Below are positions 46,018-57,825 of a DNA stretch of 64,000 nt, in pieces (the stretch's first letter is position 1; each line of letters starts with the position of its first letter). A program made the translations under genes and the position numbers. The notes beneath the pieces were generated by a model, which saw only the letters and a program-made list of their open reading frames with translations, was not told the DNA's origin and made no database searches. The stretch comes from Rhipidocladum racemiflorum (lineage: Eukaryota > Streptophyta > Magnoliopsida > Poales > Poaceae): NCBI GenBank assembly GCA_036346355.1, contig CM070591.1, positions 19,204,001 to 19,268,000 of the forward strand, read 5' to 3'.

Positions 46018-46890
46018 ATCTGGGCCGTTGATTTGAAAATCAACGGTCCAGATCAGATATAACCTCACGCGTTTGGAAAACAACGCGGTTGATCTGGACC
46101 GTTCGATCTTGATCGGACGGTCAAGATCCGATCTAAAGCTACAACGTGGGTTAACCCTAGCCGTACGATCTAGATCTAACGGCTGAGATCTATCCAAGCA
46201 TGGTGCAGTTACGGCTACGTGGCACGATCTAAACCGTTGGATCCAGATCCAACGGTTGGAAACAGATCTAAAAACTAAAACGTGAAAATTACTCTGGGAT
46301 GACGTGGACGAATCTGGGCCCTCGGATCTTGATCGGACGGTGGAGAGAGCTCGGGAGACGGCGATGGCGTGTGGCGGCACTAGCAGACCGGAGTTGGGGA
46401 CGACGACCACGGCAACGGCACTACGGGGCTCCTCCGGCAGAGTGAGTGGTAGTCTTCGACGCGTCTCGTCCTTGCGGTTCCGAATCTGGGCTCGGTGGCG
46501 GCGGAGGACGGCGGAAACAATGGAGAACCGCGGCGGAAGACTAACCCAACTACGACGAGCGATTGCGGCGCAACCACGGCGGCTCAGGCATGATGGACTA
46601 GGGCTACGGGTGCGCAATGAAACGGAGAACACGATGGCGGCGGCGGCGCATTAAATAGGGGCCTCGACTTCCGTGAATCTCGCGGAGACCGAGGTCCACC
46701 TGGCTGCGGCGGTGGAATCCGAATCCAATTCAGATTCGGTGACGTGGCTCAACGTGGACCGTTGGATCAAGATCCAATGAGCACGGGGTTTGGGCTCAGG
46801 TCCGGCTCGGTGTCCTGGCTGGCTCGGTCGGAGTCGGGCTCGAGTGACGTGGCGCAATCGTGGCCGTTGCATTTCGATCCAACGGTCACA
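46018..46890. repeat. Dispersed CCGTTNGATC / GATCNAACGG palindromes
   Basis: Seven imperfect palindromes of 25-35 bp at about 46021, 46088, 46160, 46228, 46312, 46752 and 46858. The pattern is an ACCGTTNGATC half-site, 2-4 bases, then a GATCNAACGGT half-site. Spacing is irregular. Confidence 0.75.
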
Positions 46891-48100
46891 AGGTTAGGGT
46901 TAGGTTGGGCTCGGGTCCGGCTCAAACGCGGCTCGGATCGGGCTCGAGTCCGACTCGGGTTCGGGCTCGGTCGGATGAACAGTGCAAACCCAATCGATTT
47001 TTCCAGCGATTAAATATTCAAATTAATTCCCAGAAATTCATTTAATTCATTAAAAATAGCAAAACACTCAGAAAAAATCCAGAAAAATTCTACATAATAT
47101 TTTGGAACATTTTGGACTCAAATAAATTATTTATAGCAAAATTTTATTTGTAAAATTAAATTATTTAATTATTTCAAAAGGGGAATAAATTCAAATAAAT
47201 TCCAAATAATTCCAAATAAATCCCAGAAAATTCCAAAAATTCACAAAAGTGCCAAATCTCATTTAAATTCATTAAAAGCAAAAATTGGGGTGTTACAACA
47301 TTCTCATGCCTGATCAAATTAGTCTGCTCTTTGCTTCACCAAAGCTCTTAAGCTTCCGAACTAGACAATGACAATTAAGATTTTAAATTTAGAGATTTCT
47401 TGGGTTGGGTGGCGTGATGTGGTAACCTTGGATTACCTTACGCTGGGGGAATCTTTTGTGATCGAGGTGTGTAAGGTCCAAAAGATTTACCTCTTGTGAA
47501 ATGTGAGTAGTGTGTATATATTTTTAGCTGGTTAAATGAACTTTGAGTATGATGTTATCTCTCTATGGTGGAGGTCTCTAATACTGCAAACGGGCCGTCA
47601 GTTTATTCCCGAGGTTAAAGGCAAGTACCTTACGTTGAGCGTTGTAAATAGATTATAGCTTGTTATGCTTGCAAGTGCATCAATTAAGAAATTACACTAA
47701 TATGAATTTCGGAAATTTCTGTATGAGTATTGTCTAATTATTCTAACTATGTGGTTCGCCTCATTATTCTGATGCTGCACGTGTATAAATATATTGATTG
47801 TGCTAATAAATATGGTTATAATTGGGAATAAGTCTAAAATGATGAATTTGTGACGATGGTCGCAAGTATATGTTAAGCGATGTTGATGCATGATATATGT
47901 ATATAAGTGGTTCATTATTCGTTGATTGTTTGTATAACACGGTTGGGTGTTTGTTTTCCGTAGTCGTGTGTTGTAAATTTGGTGCCAATTGTGCTAAAGG
48001 ATGATATATTGTAAAGGTATGATGGTGGAAGCTTTATTGTATCATTTGCATTCATGTGCATAGGAGTCAGGTTGGACACAGTCATATAACTAGTCCGGAA

Positions 48101-48612
48101 CAGGGTTCAAATTCTCGCCGAAATCCCGTGAAATCTCGGCGAAATTTCGGTTTTCGGACCCCCCCAGTTCCATAATCCCGACGAAATTAAAGAAACCATA
48201 AAAAAATTTAAAAGTGCTACATTATCCTATAATTTCAGCGAAATGGACCGAAATCTCGGTTTTTGGATCGAAATTTGACCAAAATTTGATCGAATTTGAC
48301 CGGATTGGATTCTTCAAGGCATTTTCCATGTTTGACCAAAATTTCAAAAAAAATTGACGTCGCTTGAACCATTTTCCGTTTAGTTGAATTTTACCAAAAT
48401 CTTGGTTATTCTCGGCGAAATTTCGGTTTTTGAATCGAAATCTCGGTTATTCTCGGCGAAATTTCGGTTTTTGAATCGAAATCTTGGTTATTCTCGGCGA
48501 AATTTTGCTTTTTGAATTTCGTTCGGATTTCGTTCGAAATAACGAGATCTCGGCGAAAATTCGGATTTCGGTCGTTGACGACATTTTCCCTAAAACAAAA
48601 TTTTTAACCCTG
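48101..48612. mobile_element. MITE, 512 bp, hAT-like
   Basis: Terminal inverted repeat CAGGGTT..AACCCTG, flanked by the 8-bp duplication gtccgga(a/g) (48093-48100, 48613-48620, one mismatch). LTR2 at 30490 shows the empty site. The interior is made of TCTCGGCGAAATTTCGG words, including a run of about 38-bp tandem units (48400-48510). Confidence 0.85.
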
Positions 48613-49702
48613 GTCCGGAGTTCCATGGGCCCGGTCGGTGAGAAAGTTATATGACTCCACCCGAGTGCTCCGAAAAGTCCTACAGCGGGACGGACCACAG
48701 AGTGCAGAACCCTGTAGGGACTCAACGGGAGTGGAGGATTTGCCCCCGTCTAGGTGTGGCATCGACGGGTGCACACCTAGCTATACCGGTATGAGCTTAG
48801 AAGAAAAGATGCATCTTGCACTGCATTTGTGTTGCATGGTTTACTAATGCTTATGTGTATTTAGTTTGAATGTGTGCATATGAGCATGGAAGTATAAATG
48901 CATTCCATAGCATCGCAGAGTGAGTGATGGTCACATGTTGCCTGTGATAATTTGTGTGTATTACGATTTCTGTCTGATGCATTGCATGGTAATGCTCTTG
49001 ATTAATTGCAATTGATGTCCTTAATGATGAGGATGATTTATAGGTTAAGAATGGGTTGAGTTATGGACTCGTTCAACGTGGTCCAACGAGATATGCGACT
49101 TAAGTGAGCAATGTAGTTGAAGGGTCATTACGGTGATTTCCTTGTTTTCTGTATTTTTTGTAGTTTGACATGAAAGGTATGAGCGTGTTATTGTTTTAAA
49201 ATGTGTTAATTGTTATTGTCTTTGTTCCTTTTTGCTGTACTTGGCTGAGTCTTCGACTCACACTTGTTTGTGTATTGTGTGTAGGTTCCTTGGAGCTGAC
49301 ATGCATGGATGGGACTAGTAGCACGAACTCGTTTCACTTCACCTCAAATTCACATTAACTTATCGCTTCTAAATTTATTGAAGTCATGTATTGTAATAAC
49401 TTTGTTGTGGTTGTTATGAGCTCTTGATGTTAAGGATTGATAGTTGCTCGAAGACCATGACCCTTTGTATGTGCTTAGCGGGTCATGATGGTTAGATGTT
49501 ATTTGTTGTTTCAAATTGTTAATTGTAATCTCTTTGTCTGCTGAGTGGATGTCCTAGTTTTAGTGGAGGTGCTGTTGAAATTTCTTGTGATTTCGGTAAC
49601 TTGGTATTATTTGGCTTGCTTTGCTAATTTATTCTAGTATCTTGTGTAAGTTGATGGTTGGGGGCGTAACATTCAGGGCACGTGCGGTGCCGGGGTGTTA
49701 CA

Positions 49703-52662
49703 ACGACTAAGAAGGTTTAGAATGTTTCGTTTGATGAACTTCTATAGCAAGGAGATGGTGTAAAATACTGGAGTGTTATGGTGTAAAATACTGTCTATGT
49801 TGCTTATGGGTCAGTTAATATTGTGGGTCAACAAAATGAATTAATCTATGTGTAATCAAAGAATGAGGATGTATGAAATGATTGTATTGATGCTTGGGTT
49901 TTGTCCTTGACAAATGTTTGTCTTAAGGCTTGATTAATGAAATAGGTCTTGTGGAGATGATATCGAGTTGTTAGAACTACTTATTGTTGAATGACTTAGG
50001 GGATACTAAAATGTTAGCCTAGGGGTTGTATGAAGGTTATTTGTTGATTTTGCCAAAATAAATGTTTAAGAGATGTGTATTAAGCTTGGAATAGACAGTT
50101 GTATGATTGATGGATCATTATGGTGCGTAGACTAAAAGAAAATGTTGACATGCATCTTATGTTGAATTAACTGTTAAGTAAATAGTGCCGAAGAAGTGAG
50201 GACGTGGTTCTCCTTGTTGATTGTCATTAGATAGACTTAGTTAGGGTTTGATGATAATATGACCAGCGATGGTTATATGAATAAGAGAAGGTAATTAAGG
50301 AAGATTAGGTTTTGTAACTCATGTTCAAATCTATTGGGTTTTTCAGGTTACCTTTGGTGAATATGCAATCTTTAATGGCAAGAGTATTGGAATACTAGAA
50401 AAGGTGGGATTCGAGTTGAACCTTCTTTTAAGGGATTACAGATTCAATTGATCGTATGATCTTTTGGGGATGTTTGCCTTTTGGTTAAGGCGTTCTAATT
50501 AGTGTGCACTAGAACTCCCGTGATCAAGTTGCATTCTGGTCAAGTTGCGGACCTCGCTTTGATAATTGAAAATGAGGATGAAAGAGAAATTTTGAAATAA
50601 TCGGTTGATGGATTTCGGGATACCTTATCTCGTTGAACCATGCCAATCTTTGGTCTTGGCTAAGTTATTTAGCTTATGTTATGAATATGGGATTTACACT
50701 CAAATGTGTATGAGTGGATCGCGCTCCTTAGCATGCAAATCGATGTATCCTTGGAATCAATATTTAAAGGAAACAAACAGACATATGGAATATGTTGGGA
50801 GCTGTTGAGTTGAAAATATTTGTAAACTCTATTATGATCAGAGTTGGATTTAATGAAAATGTGTGTGGTATTTGTGAGTGTTTCAAATGTGAATCTTATG
50901 AGTGTTTCATAATTGCTTTCTGCTGGTGACGTGGTTTCTTTTGGGAATGAGTTTCCCTTTCTCTTGAGAGAAAATGTGATGGTTGTGGGTACAGATGTTT
51001 GACTTGAGAATCGGTTTTCTCTTCCAAAATGTTGATTTTGGTTAATCGTGAGAGGTTTTGCTTTGGTGAAAAGTGAGCTGAGTTGTTTTTGGTTATTTTG
51101 AGAGCTTCTGTCGATGATTTGTCTGGGGGTTTCTCTTTAATTTGAGTGCTCCCCGATGCAAATGTTATCGCATTAATTTGAAAATGATAAAAGTGGTTTA
51201 TGTGATGTAAGAGAATTGTATCTCTTTTGCATTCTAGCCTGGGGTATGAAGATGAATGTTTATGGTATAGTGTCAGTATAATAAAGATTTATACACCTGG
51301 GCTTGGTTTTGAGTGAAAGAATGTGAGGGCGAGACCCTCTTAGGAAACGAACTGATTGTGGTTTGGTAATGCTCTCCAGTCTTAGCATGGGCTAGACGTT
51401 GACCATTAGTAGTTTAAGGGTGGATTATGATGGAGGTTTTTGATGTCTTGGTCCAGGTTTTTGTTGGGTGTATCGTTTGGTTGCAGTGAAGGTAATAGCA
51501 ATTTGAAGTAAAGTGTTCTGTTGTGAACACTTATCTTAGCTAGTTATCCCTGGGTGTGAGATAGGCCTGCGAGAGGATGTAATAAAAAATTTTATATCGT
51601 GGTTTAAGGTTAGAAAGGAAACTATGCCAAAGTGGGCTATTTCCTTCAATGGCATTGGTTGGTTATGGTCCTTTTATGGAAAAGATCAAGTATTTGGGAG
51701 AGATGGGGATTCGTGTTATAGGTTCTTGGGGGTTCAACATTGGAACCCGAGATGTTTAAACGGATGGTATGAGTGTTTTGGTTAAGATATAGTTTAGAGG
51801 TGTGTTGGAAGAAAGAGCTCTCGCCACTGCGCTAAGGTGAGACTTGTGATTGAAGCTCGTGTCGTTTTAGCAGAGCTCCAGATCCCAGCTCCACCTCAGA
51901 GCTGAAACTTGTAGATTGAAATAAAGTGACTTAACTTTATAATTTTATTCTAAAATATAAACAAGATGACTCACCTAAACATTCTTAATATACCCACAGC
52001 TCGAGCTCCATGAATTTGATGGAGCTAGGAATACCTAGATCCACCAACTCCAAGAATTTGATGGAGCTGGAGCTCTGCCAAACACCCCCTTAGTTGTCAT
52101 GAGTAAGATGAAGCATGGTAGAAAGGTTGAGAGAAGAGATTAGAGCTTTGTGATTGAAAGCTGAAACGGGAATTAGAGTTGAGTTTAGAGATCGGTACCC
52201 AATTCTGTTGTATAGAATCATTGGATTAAAAAGTATAGTGTGCTTCAGTACCAAAATAAAGTATGGTTTGAGTTACATTAAGTTATTTTGCAATAGTGGT
52301 ATGATATGGTTGATATGGCAATTTGGCATATCAATTAATGTGATTGAGTCCTTAAGTAGGTGCATTGAGGATGAAGGTTGACAAGGTTCTTGTGAGATTC
52401 CTTGGTCAGGAAGTTCATTGGGATCAAGAAGGCAAGGGAGTTTTGCCCCTTGCAAATTTAAGTAGAAATTGGAGTGAATGTGGAGTTTTGAGAAGATAAA
52501 CTTAGTTTGAGAGAAAATGGTTAGGGATTTGGTGTAGCACCTTCGTGAGAATTTCCTAGAGTTGTTCCTTTGTTTTGCTATGATTTAAACTCTTTGATCT
52601 GTTCTTCTCGATTAGTTGTCATTCTGGGAATTCAGGGCCGAATTCCTTTAAGGGGAGGAGAA
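49703..52662 (+). mobile_element. Internal domain of a second LARD-like family (Y), 5' part missing
   Basis: Non-coding DNA with patches similar to the family X internal domain (for example GTTGCTTATGGGTCAGTTA at 49798 and GAGTGTTTCATAATTG near 50905). It ends AATTCCTTTAAGGGGAGGAGAA, the polypurine tract, next to an LTR start at 52663. The 5' LTR and primer site are absent. The frames at 50605-50808 and 52154-52381 show no motif. Confidence 0.7.
51861..52089. mobile_element. Small MITE-like insertion
   Basis: About 230 bp start with GTTTTAGCAGAGCTCCAG and end in its imperfect inverse, CTGGAGCTCTGCCAAACACC, with further GAGCTCCA/TGGAGCT words inside. Borders and target duplication are unclear. 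Confidence 0.5.
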
Positions 52663-54351
52663 TGTAACTTCGCTTAACTTTGTTCTAAGTTTTAGAATTT
52701 CTCGTCTAGGTAATTAGTGGACCTACCTGATGATCTGCAAGATTGTCAAATTTAATGTTGTGTGGGAGAAAAAAGTCACCTACCATTTTCCACTCCCATT
52801 CCACTACCTAACCAGCCCCACCCCCCTTTCTCTTCTACCACTCGAGCTAGCTCCCACCCGATTGCAGCCTCCCCTCCCCCATTCGGCTCCCCATCAAGGC
52901 AGCAACTCCAAGCCTCCTCCTCCCTCCTAGCCTCTCCCCCATAGAGCTCTCGTCCTCCCCTTGGCTGCTCCCCATGGCGCCTCCTCTCCTTCCTCCTTGG
53001 AGTTCCCCCATGGTGGTTGCTGCTCCCCCAACCGAGCTCCTCTCCTTCCCCTTGTCCCTCCATGGAAGGTAAGTGGGAGGGACGGATTTCTAGGGTTCTT
53101 GCTATTTTGGAGAGAGTTTCCTGGTTTTTTTGGGTGCTCTAGGGTTCATAGGTTTCAAAATTTTGGAGGGAAACTAGCTCTAGGTTGGAGGGAAACCTGT
53201 GCTGTTTTCGAGCAGATGCACTATTTGTTTTTGCAACGCCGATTTGAGGCAATTAGGTTCACCTCATGAATCTTTGGTTGTAGAAGAAGTTGTAGCTCGC
53301 GTTCTTATGTTTCTTTAGAGCACAAGAACTAGGGGTGAAAACAGGACAGGAAATATCCGCCCGATCAGGTCCCGAATCCGTTTAAAATCCGTACCGATGT
53401 TTTTCGTATTCGTATCCGGAAATCCGATGTAATATGGGTTAGGATATGGGAAGAGTAATATCCGATCCGTATCCGAAAAATCTCATTTAATATGGGTTAG
53501 GATATGGGAAGAGCAATATCCGACCCGATATCCGGTAAATATCCGATCCGATATCCGGATAAAATCAGTTATTCTTCCATTAATTTGGTTCATTATTGGA
53601 TAGATAGAATAGTTGTTTGATACTGGCACTAAAAAATACTACTTTGTTATTAAGCGTGAACTTCAACAAATCTATCAACAAACAAATAGAGTGATGACAT
53701 AATGCTTTTACCTAAATTGATTTGTTCAACTTATTTGACCAACTTTTTTTCTATTCAAATTACTAGAATTAGTTGAGTCACTAAATTGAAGCATAGCAAA
53801 CAAATCCAAGTAGTCCTCATTATCAGAGAAGTCTATTTTCAGTTTGTCAGAATGTGACAATTCAACACTATTTAATATCTCCAGGAATTTATTCCGTAAG
53901 GTTAAGTTTGATGGAAGAGCTCCCCTTGTTCTCTGTTTTCTTTATGTCTCGATCTCTTTCCTTGTATCCGACCCATTTGCACCTCTAACTATACTACTAT
54001 CCTACGTTGAAATAATTATGACTTGAAGCTAATGTTGTAAGGTTAATGCTTCATTCTTTCTTTTATGTACACAATTATGTATTATACTACTATCCGATTA
54101 TGATATCCGATCTCGATCCGAATCCGTCAGGTATCCGCTCCGTATCCGAATCCCGAATAATCCGAATTCGTATCCATATCCGGGACATCCGTATCCGACT
54201 CCGAATCCGCCCGTATCCGACCCGGTTTCACCCCTAACAAGAACACTAAATTCCATTCAACCAATTAAAAGTTATGCCCATTTTAGTGCGGGTTGTCCAG
54301 ATTGTGTTGGCATTGGTAGCTGAATTGTTCAACTGCTGATTAGGGCTAGGA
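52663..54351 (+). repeat. Family Y 3' LTR, 3' truncated, split by a MITE
   Basis: Starts TGTAACTTCGC after the polypurine tract. Like family X it has a C-rich leader (52780-53068) ending in a splice donor AGGTAAGTGG (53069). Pieces 52663-53329 and 54237-~54351. No LTR end is reached; it is replaced by copia sequence. Confidence 0.7.
53330..54236. mobile_element. hAT-type MITE with ATCCG star repeats, 907 bp
   Basis: TIRs are TAGGGGTGAAAACAGG.. and ..CCGGTTTCACCCCTA, with a perfect 8-bp target duplication acaagaac (53322-53329, 54237-54244). The subterminal parts are packed with GTATCCGAATCCG-type words. Same family type as 11715-12759 but a different length and middle. A 60-codon frame at 53844 carries no domain. 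Confidence 0.92.
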
Positions 54352-55005
54352 TAAGCTCTCTACACCTCAAAGGTTTGCGGAGAAGAGTGAAGCTTAAGAA
54401 GCCTTTGTCGATGGCTCCTAGTCAAGGATGTGCTTCACTAGGCCTAACTCTTTTAACCGCTTTGTGAACTTTAATCTAAAATTTTGAATTTAAAGAGATG
54501 TTTGAGCATGAGGGTTCTCTAATGGTCTTGTAGCTTCCAAAAGTGTTGACTAGGTTGAACTCTAGTATATCCATTTGCTCGTTAGGTTGGATTTGCTTTT
54601 AGTCTTGCAATTGTGCTAAGTGTTTCTATTGTTGAAATCATGCAAAATCAGTATAACTTCTTTTAAGCTAGTTAGCAAAAATTGAATTATGCCATTGGAT
54701 ATGACTTACGATGATATAATATGAACTTGAGTAGCTTGGTGCCATACTTTGTCTAAGTGGTCACTTGCATAATCCTTAAAGCTCTTCTAGGTTGCATTTC
54801 ATCCAAACATTGCTCTCTTGATGCATATATTGCTAAAAGGGGGAGAAAACATAGAAAATGCATCTTAGAGTGAAGAAAATTAAAAAAATGCTTTCACATG
54901 ATCATGTTGAACAATTGTCCTTGCATTTGGATCATGAGTAATATTGAGCTTTTTGAGAGATTTCTTGGTTTTTAGAGCTCTTGTCGAAAAATTGTTCTTT
55001 CTAGC

Positions 55006-55687
55006 TGTCGGGGATTGGAATATTTTCCACTAGGACGCTTTTTTGCCCCGACGGCCGATGCTAACCGACCATAAATGCCCTTGGACGGGATGCCCAAAAA
55101 AAGACATCGAGTGACCCCATGCTCGACCATGCTCAGCCACGAGCATGCACGCCAACCCTCAACAAAGCATGTTCGCCTACAGGTTTCGAAGACAAGCACG
55201 AGAAACCTTGCTCGGGGAAGGCACATGTTGGTCGTGCCCGGACCAAGGGAATGCTCGATGGTGCCCGAAGGACGTGGTCAACCCACTAACAGGAAAGTGG
55301 CAACCAGTCCGCCGGGGATCCAGGGAAGTTATACCAGGGATTCAAACGTGGCAAGAATCAAGGACATGTGAAAAACGGCAATAGGCGTGATTTTAGGAAA
55401 CAATTACCATATGTAAACAAGTATACCTAGTATTTAATATCTCCCCCGACGAAGAGGGAGGGAGAGAGAGAGAGAAAAAAACCCCGATCGTACGCACTCA
55501 TCAATACGCGAAACCACTGGAGTAGGGTTATTATCTCCACCGTGAGAGGCCCGAACCAGGATAATCCCCAGTGTCTCCCTTTACTCGAGCATCCTTCGGA
55601 CGAAAACCCTTCGCAGGCGAAGGGGCTTTGGTTGATCCCGCATTCAACGAGTAAACTCGGCGAGGGCCCGTTCCCCAATCGTCGACA
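55006..55687 (+). mobile_element. Solo LTR, 682 bp
   Basis: TGTCGGGGATTGG..CAATCGTCGACA, with flanks ctagc (55001-55005) and ctagt (55688-55692), a 5-bp duplication with one mismatch. Contains a (GA)n run at 55448-55478. Orientation is not certain. Confidence 0.75.
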
Positions 55688-55971
55688 CTAGTGTTGAGCT
55701 CTAAAAATCTTAACATCTATTTGGTCATAAGTTTTTTCTCTCTTTCAATTGGACCAAATATGATTTTTGCAATCAAATTGCCTTTCTTCCTTATTTTCAA
55801 ACTTAAATTTATGCCTTTTGTGTGGTTTATCAATATACTCATCAAGGGGGAGATTGAAGGACCATGTGGAGGTCTATCCATATTTGTGATGAGTATTTGA
55901 CTTTATTTAAGCAAGGTGTGCTCAGATTTGAGTTTGATTTGTTTGGAATTGCAAGGGTATATGTTTGAATA

Positions 55972-57825
55972 TGTAGGATCGAAGTATACGAATATAGCAA
56001 TCAGAGGGGGGGTGAATGATTGTGCGGAAGCTAAAACCAAATTCTTGATCTACTAAAAAAGCACCCAAAGCAGAACCAAATAATTGCCTCGTATTCGACA
56101 AAAACATATTGACAAAGGTTCGGTAAAACGCTAATTGCCGGAGATCCAACCGTCGGATCGATCTAAAATTTGGACACAAGAAACTAGATTCCAATACGAA
56201 TCGAACCCAAAAAGAATCAGCTCGATCAGACTTACGGATCACAAGTTATGAGCTTCGCACGTTTGCTGTTCTAGAACTTGACGAAAATCAATCTAATCAA
56301 AACTTGTAGATTAATCAAGAAAAACAAAAGATTAATCAACAAAACTTTGAGGAACACTAGATTGATGCCTTAGAAAGCTTTTGGATGGATCAAATCAGGA
56401 TGAAACTCAAGGAACAAAAACCAATCTAGAATTAGAACAAGCATGCAAACAAGAACCAAAACAGAAAACACTGTAGCAACGTGGTTACTGTAGCATGCAA
56501 GGATCTGGAAGAGTTGATCTTTATTTCTTTTGTCTAAAGTACTCCCATCAAAAGAGTACAAACTCTAAAACTGAGCTCTATGCGCCCAACTCTGATTCAT
56601 GCCATTCAACAGGAAACAACCCCTCCTATTTAAAGGAGCAAGACACAAGGAGTCCTGAATACAAATCCTAATCCTAGAAAGAGTCCCACTCATAATCCTA
56701 GAAAGAGTATCTATTAACATAACTCCACTTGGCCCAACCTGGCCGAGTACAACTCTTGCACGCGTATGGCAAACCTACCATACTCACGTGACTAACACTT
56801 TGCGCGCGCATGGCCACCTGCCATACTCACGTGACTAACCATTCTTCATGTGCACCATTCTCTAGCCCGAACGTCCCGCATGACATCCTTGACCACCAAT
56901 ACCTCGATTCCTCCAGAACCTAGTCCCGAACCTCAGTTCCTCCATGAACCTAGTTCCGGTCCCGTCATCGACCACGTTTGCCCTCGAGCAATACCTGCAC
57001 ATGAACAAACCACATAATGATTCCGAGCACAAGTCCATGACTTGACTCACATTAATCCATGCAAATACTCACACGAGCATTGCATAAAGTCCACTTCAAA
57101 ACATGCATCATGAAATTCACACTAATTTCATAATCTCAAATTAAAATAAAAATTCAATTCCAAATTTGCTCAAAACCCTAATCGAGCAAAAAACACATTC
57201 ACCACGGACCAAAATTCAAAACCTTAGAAAAAGCATTCACGCCGGACTAAAAAACTCGGTCCGGCGTACACGTGAAAATAGCCGTCACGAAAATCAGTTC
57301 ACGACGAACCAAAAAATTTGGTCCGGCATACATGCGAAACTTACTGGTTTTGGAAGTTTTAGTCCGGCTCAAAAACGTTTGAAAACACGTTCACGGCGGA
57401 CCAAGGAGTTTGGTCCAGTGTACATGCACAAACGAGCTCCTCAAAAACGTGTTCACAACGAACCAAATAAAAAGCGGTCCGGCATACATGTGAAACTTTC
57501 TGTTTTTATTGTGAATTTGGTTCGGCTCAAATGCACCAAATGCACATTCACGACGGACCAAATATTTGGTCCGACGTGCATGGGACTTTGAGAGGTTTTG
57601 GTCCAGCGCAGGTGCAAAGCAAAAGACATTTACGGCAGACCAAAAACTTTGGTCTGGCGTACATGGGATTTCCTCAGTTTCTTGTCAGTTTGGTCCGACG
57701 CTAGAACAAGAATGGCAAAGTCACTTGAAACTAGTCATGCGCATGCACATGCACACTTTTGCAAATTCAATTCTAAACCAAATTCAATACATGACCAAAC
57801 CAATTTTTCATCACATGATTTCACA
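55972..57825 (-). mobile_element. Solo LTR, 1854 bp, inside the SIRE-like LTR
   Basis: TG (TGTAGGATCG) at 55972 and CA at 57825, flanked by the 5-bp duplication gaata (55967-55971, 57826-57830). On minus it ends ..CACCCCCCCTCTG and CGATCCTACA, like the host LTR, so it is a related copia LTR in opposite orientation. A TTTAAATA box lies on minus near 56627-56634. Confidence 0.85.
57165..57705. repeat. Array of hairpin modules (CGGACCAAA..TTTGGTCCG)
   Basis: About seven imperfect units of 60-100 bp. Each has CACGACGGACCAAA, a short spacer and TTTGGTCCGGCGTACATG, so each unit can fold. Clear copies are near 57190, 57240, 57300, 57390, 57450, 57550 and 57635. It lies in the upstream (U3) part of the solo LTR. 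Confidence 0.8.

Larger units (their letters stand above)
43698..47297 (-). mobile_element. Solo LTR, 3.6 kb
   Basis: Reads TGTAACACCCC..CCCGACA on minus and is flanked by a 5-bp target duplication acatt (43693-43697, 47298-47302). The same LTR3 sequence is uninterrupted in LTR2 at 29691. No internal domain is present. It has a TATTTAAT box on minus (46650-46657), a dense motif region upstream and downstream of it, and the stem-loop GCTGAGTAC..GTACTCACC on minus at 44058-44089. The minus open frame of 212 codons at 45994-46632 matches nothing known and lies in repeated motif DNA. Confidence 0.9.
31787..49702 (+). repeat. Family X LTR3, 5' truncated, split by three insertions
   Basis: Pieces 31787-31937, 43283-43697, 47303-48100 and 48613-49702 are collinear with LTR2 from 29081 to 31592, and the last piece ends GGGGTGTTACA. 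The breaks hold a complete Retand element, a solo LTR and a MITE, each with target duplications. The flank after 49702 is not the family X primer site. Confidence 0.88.

Noticed and set aside
45994..46632. 212-codon open frame on minus
   Set aside because: Falls in the motif-dense part of a solo LTR; repeated palindromes generate the open frame and no family is recognisable.
50605..50808. 67-codon frame with scattered Cys and Met
   Set aside because: Inside the non-coding internal domain of family Y; no motif and no codon bias.
52730..53063. Frames in the family Y leader
   Set aside because: C-rich LTR leader open on both strands; same position as the rejected frame in family X.
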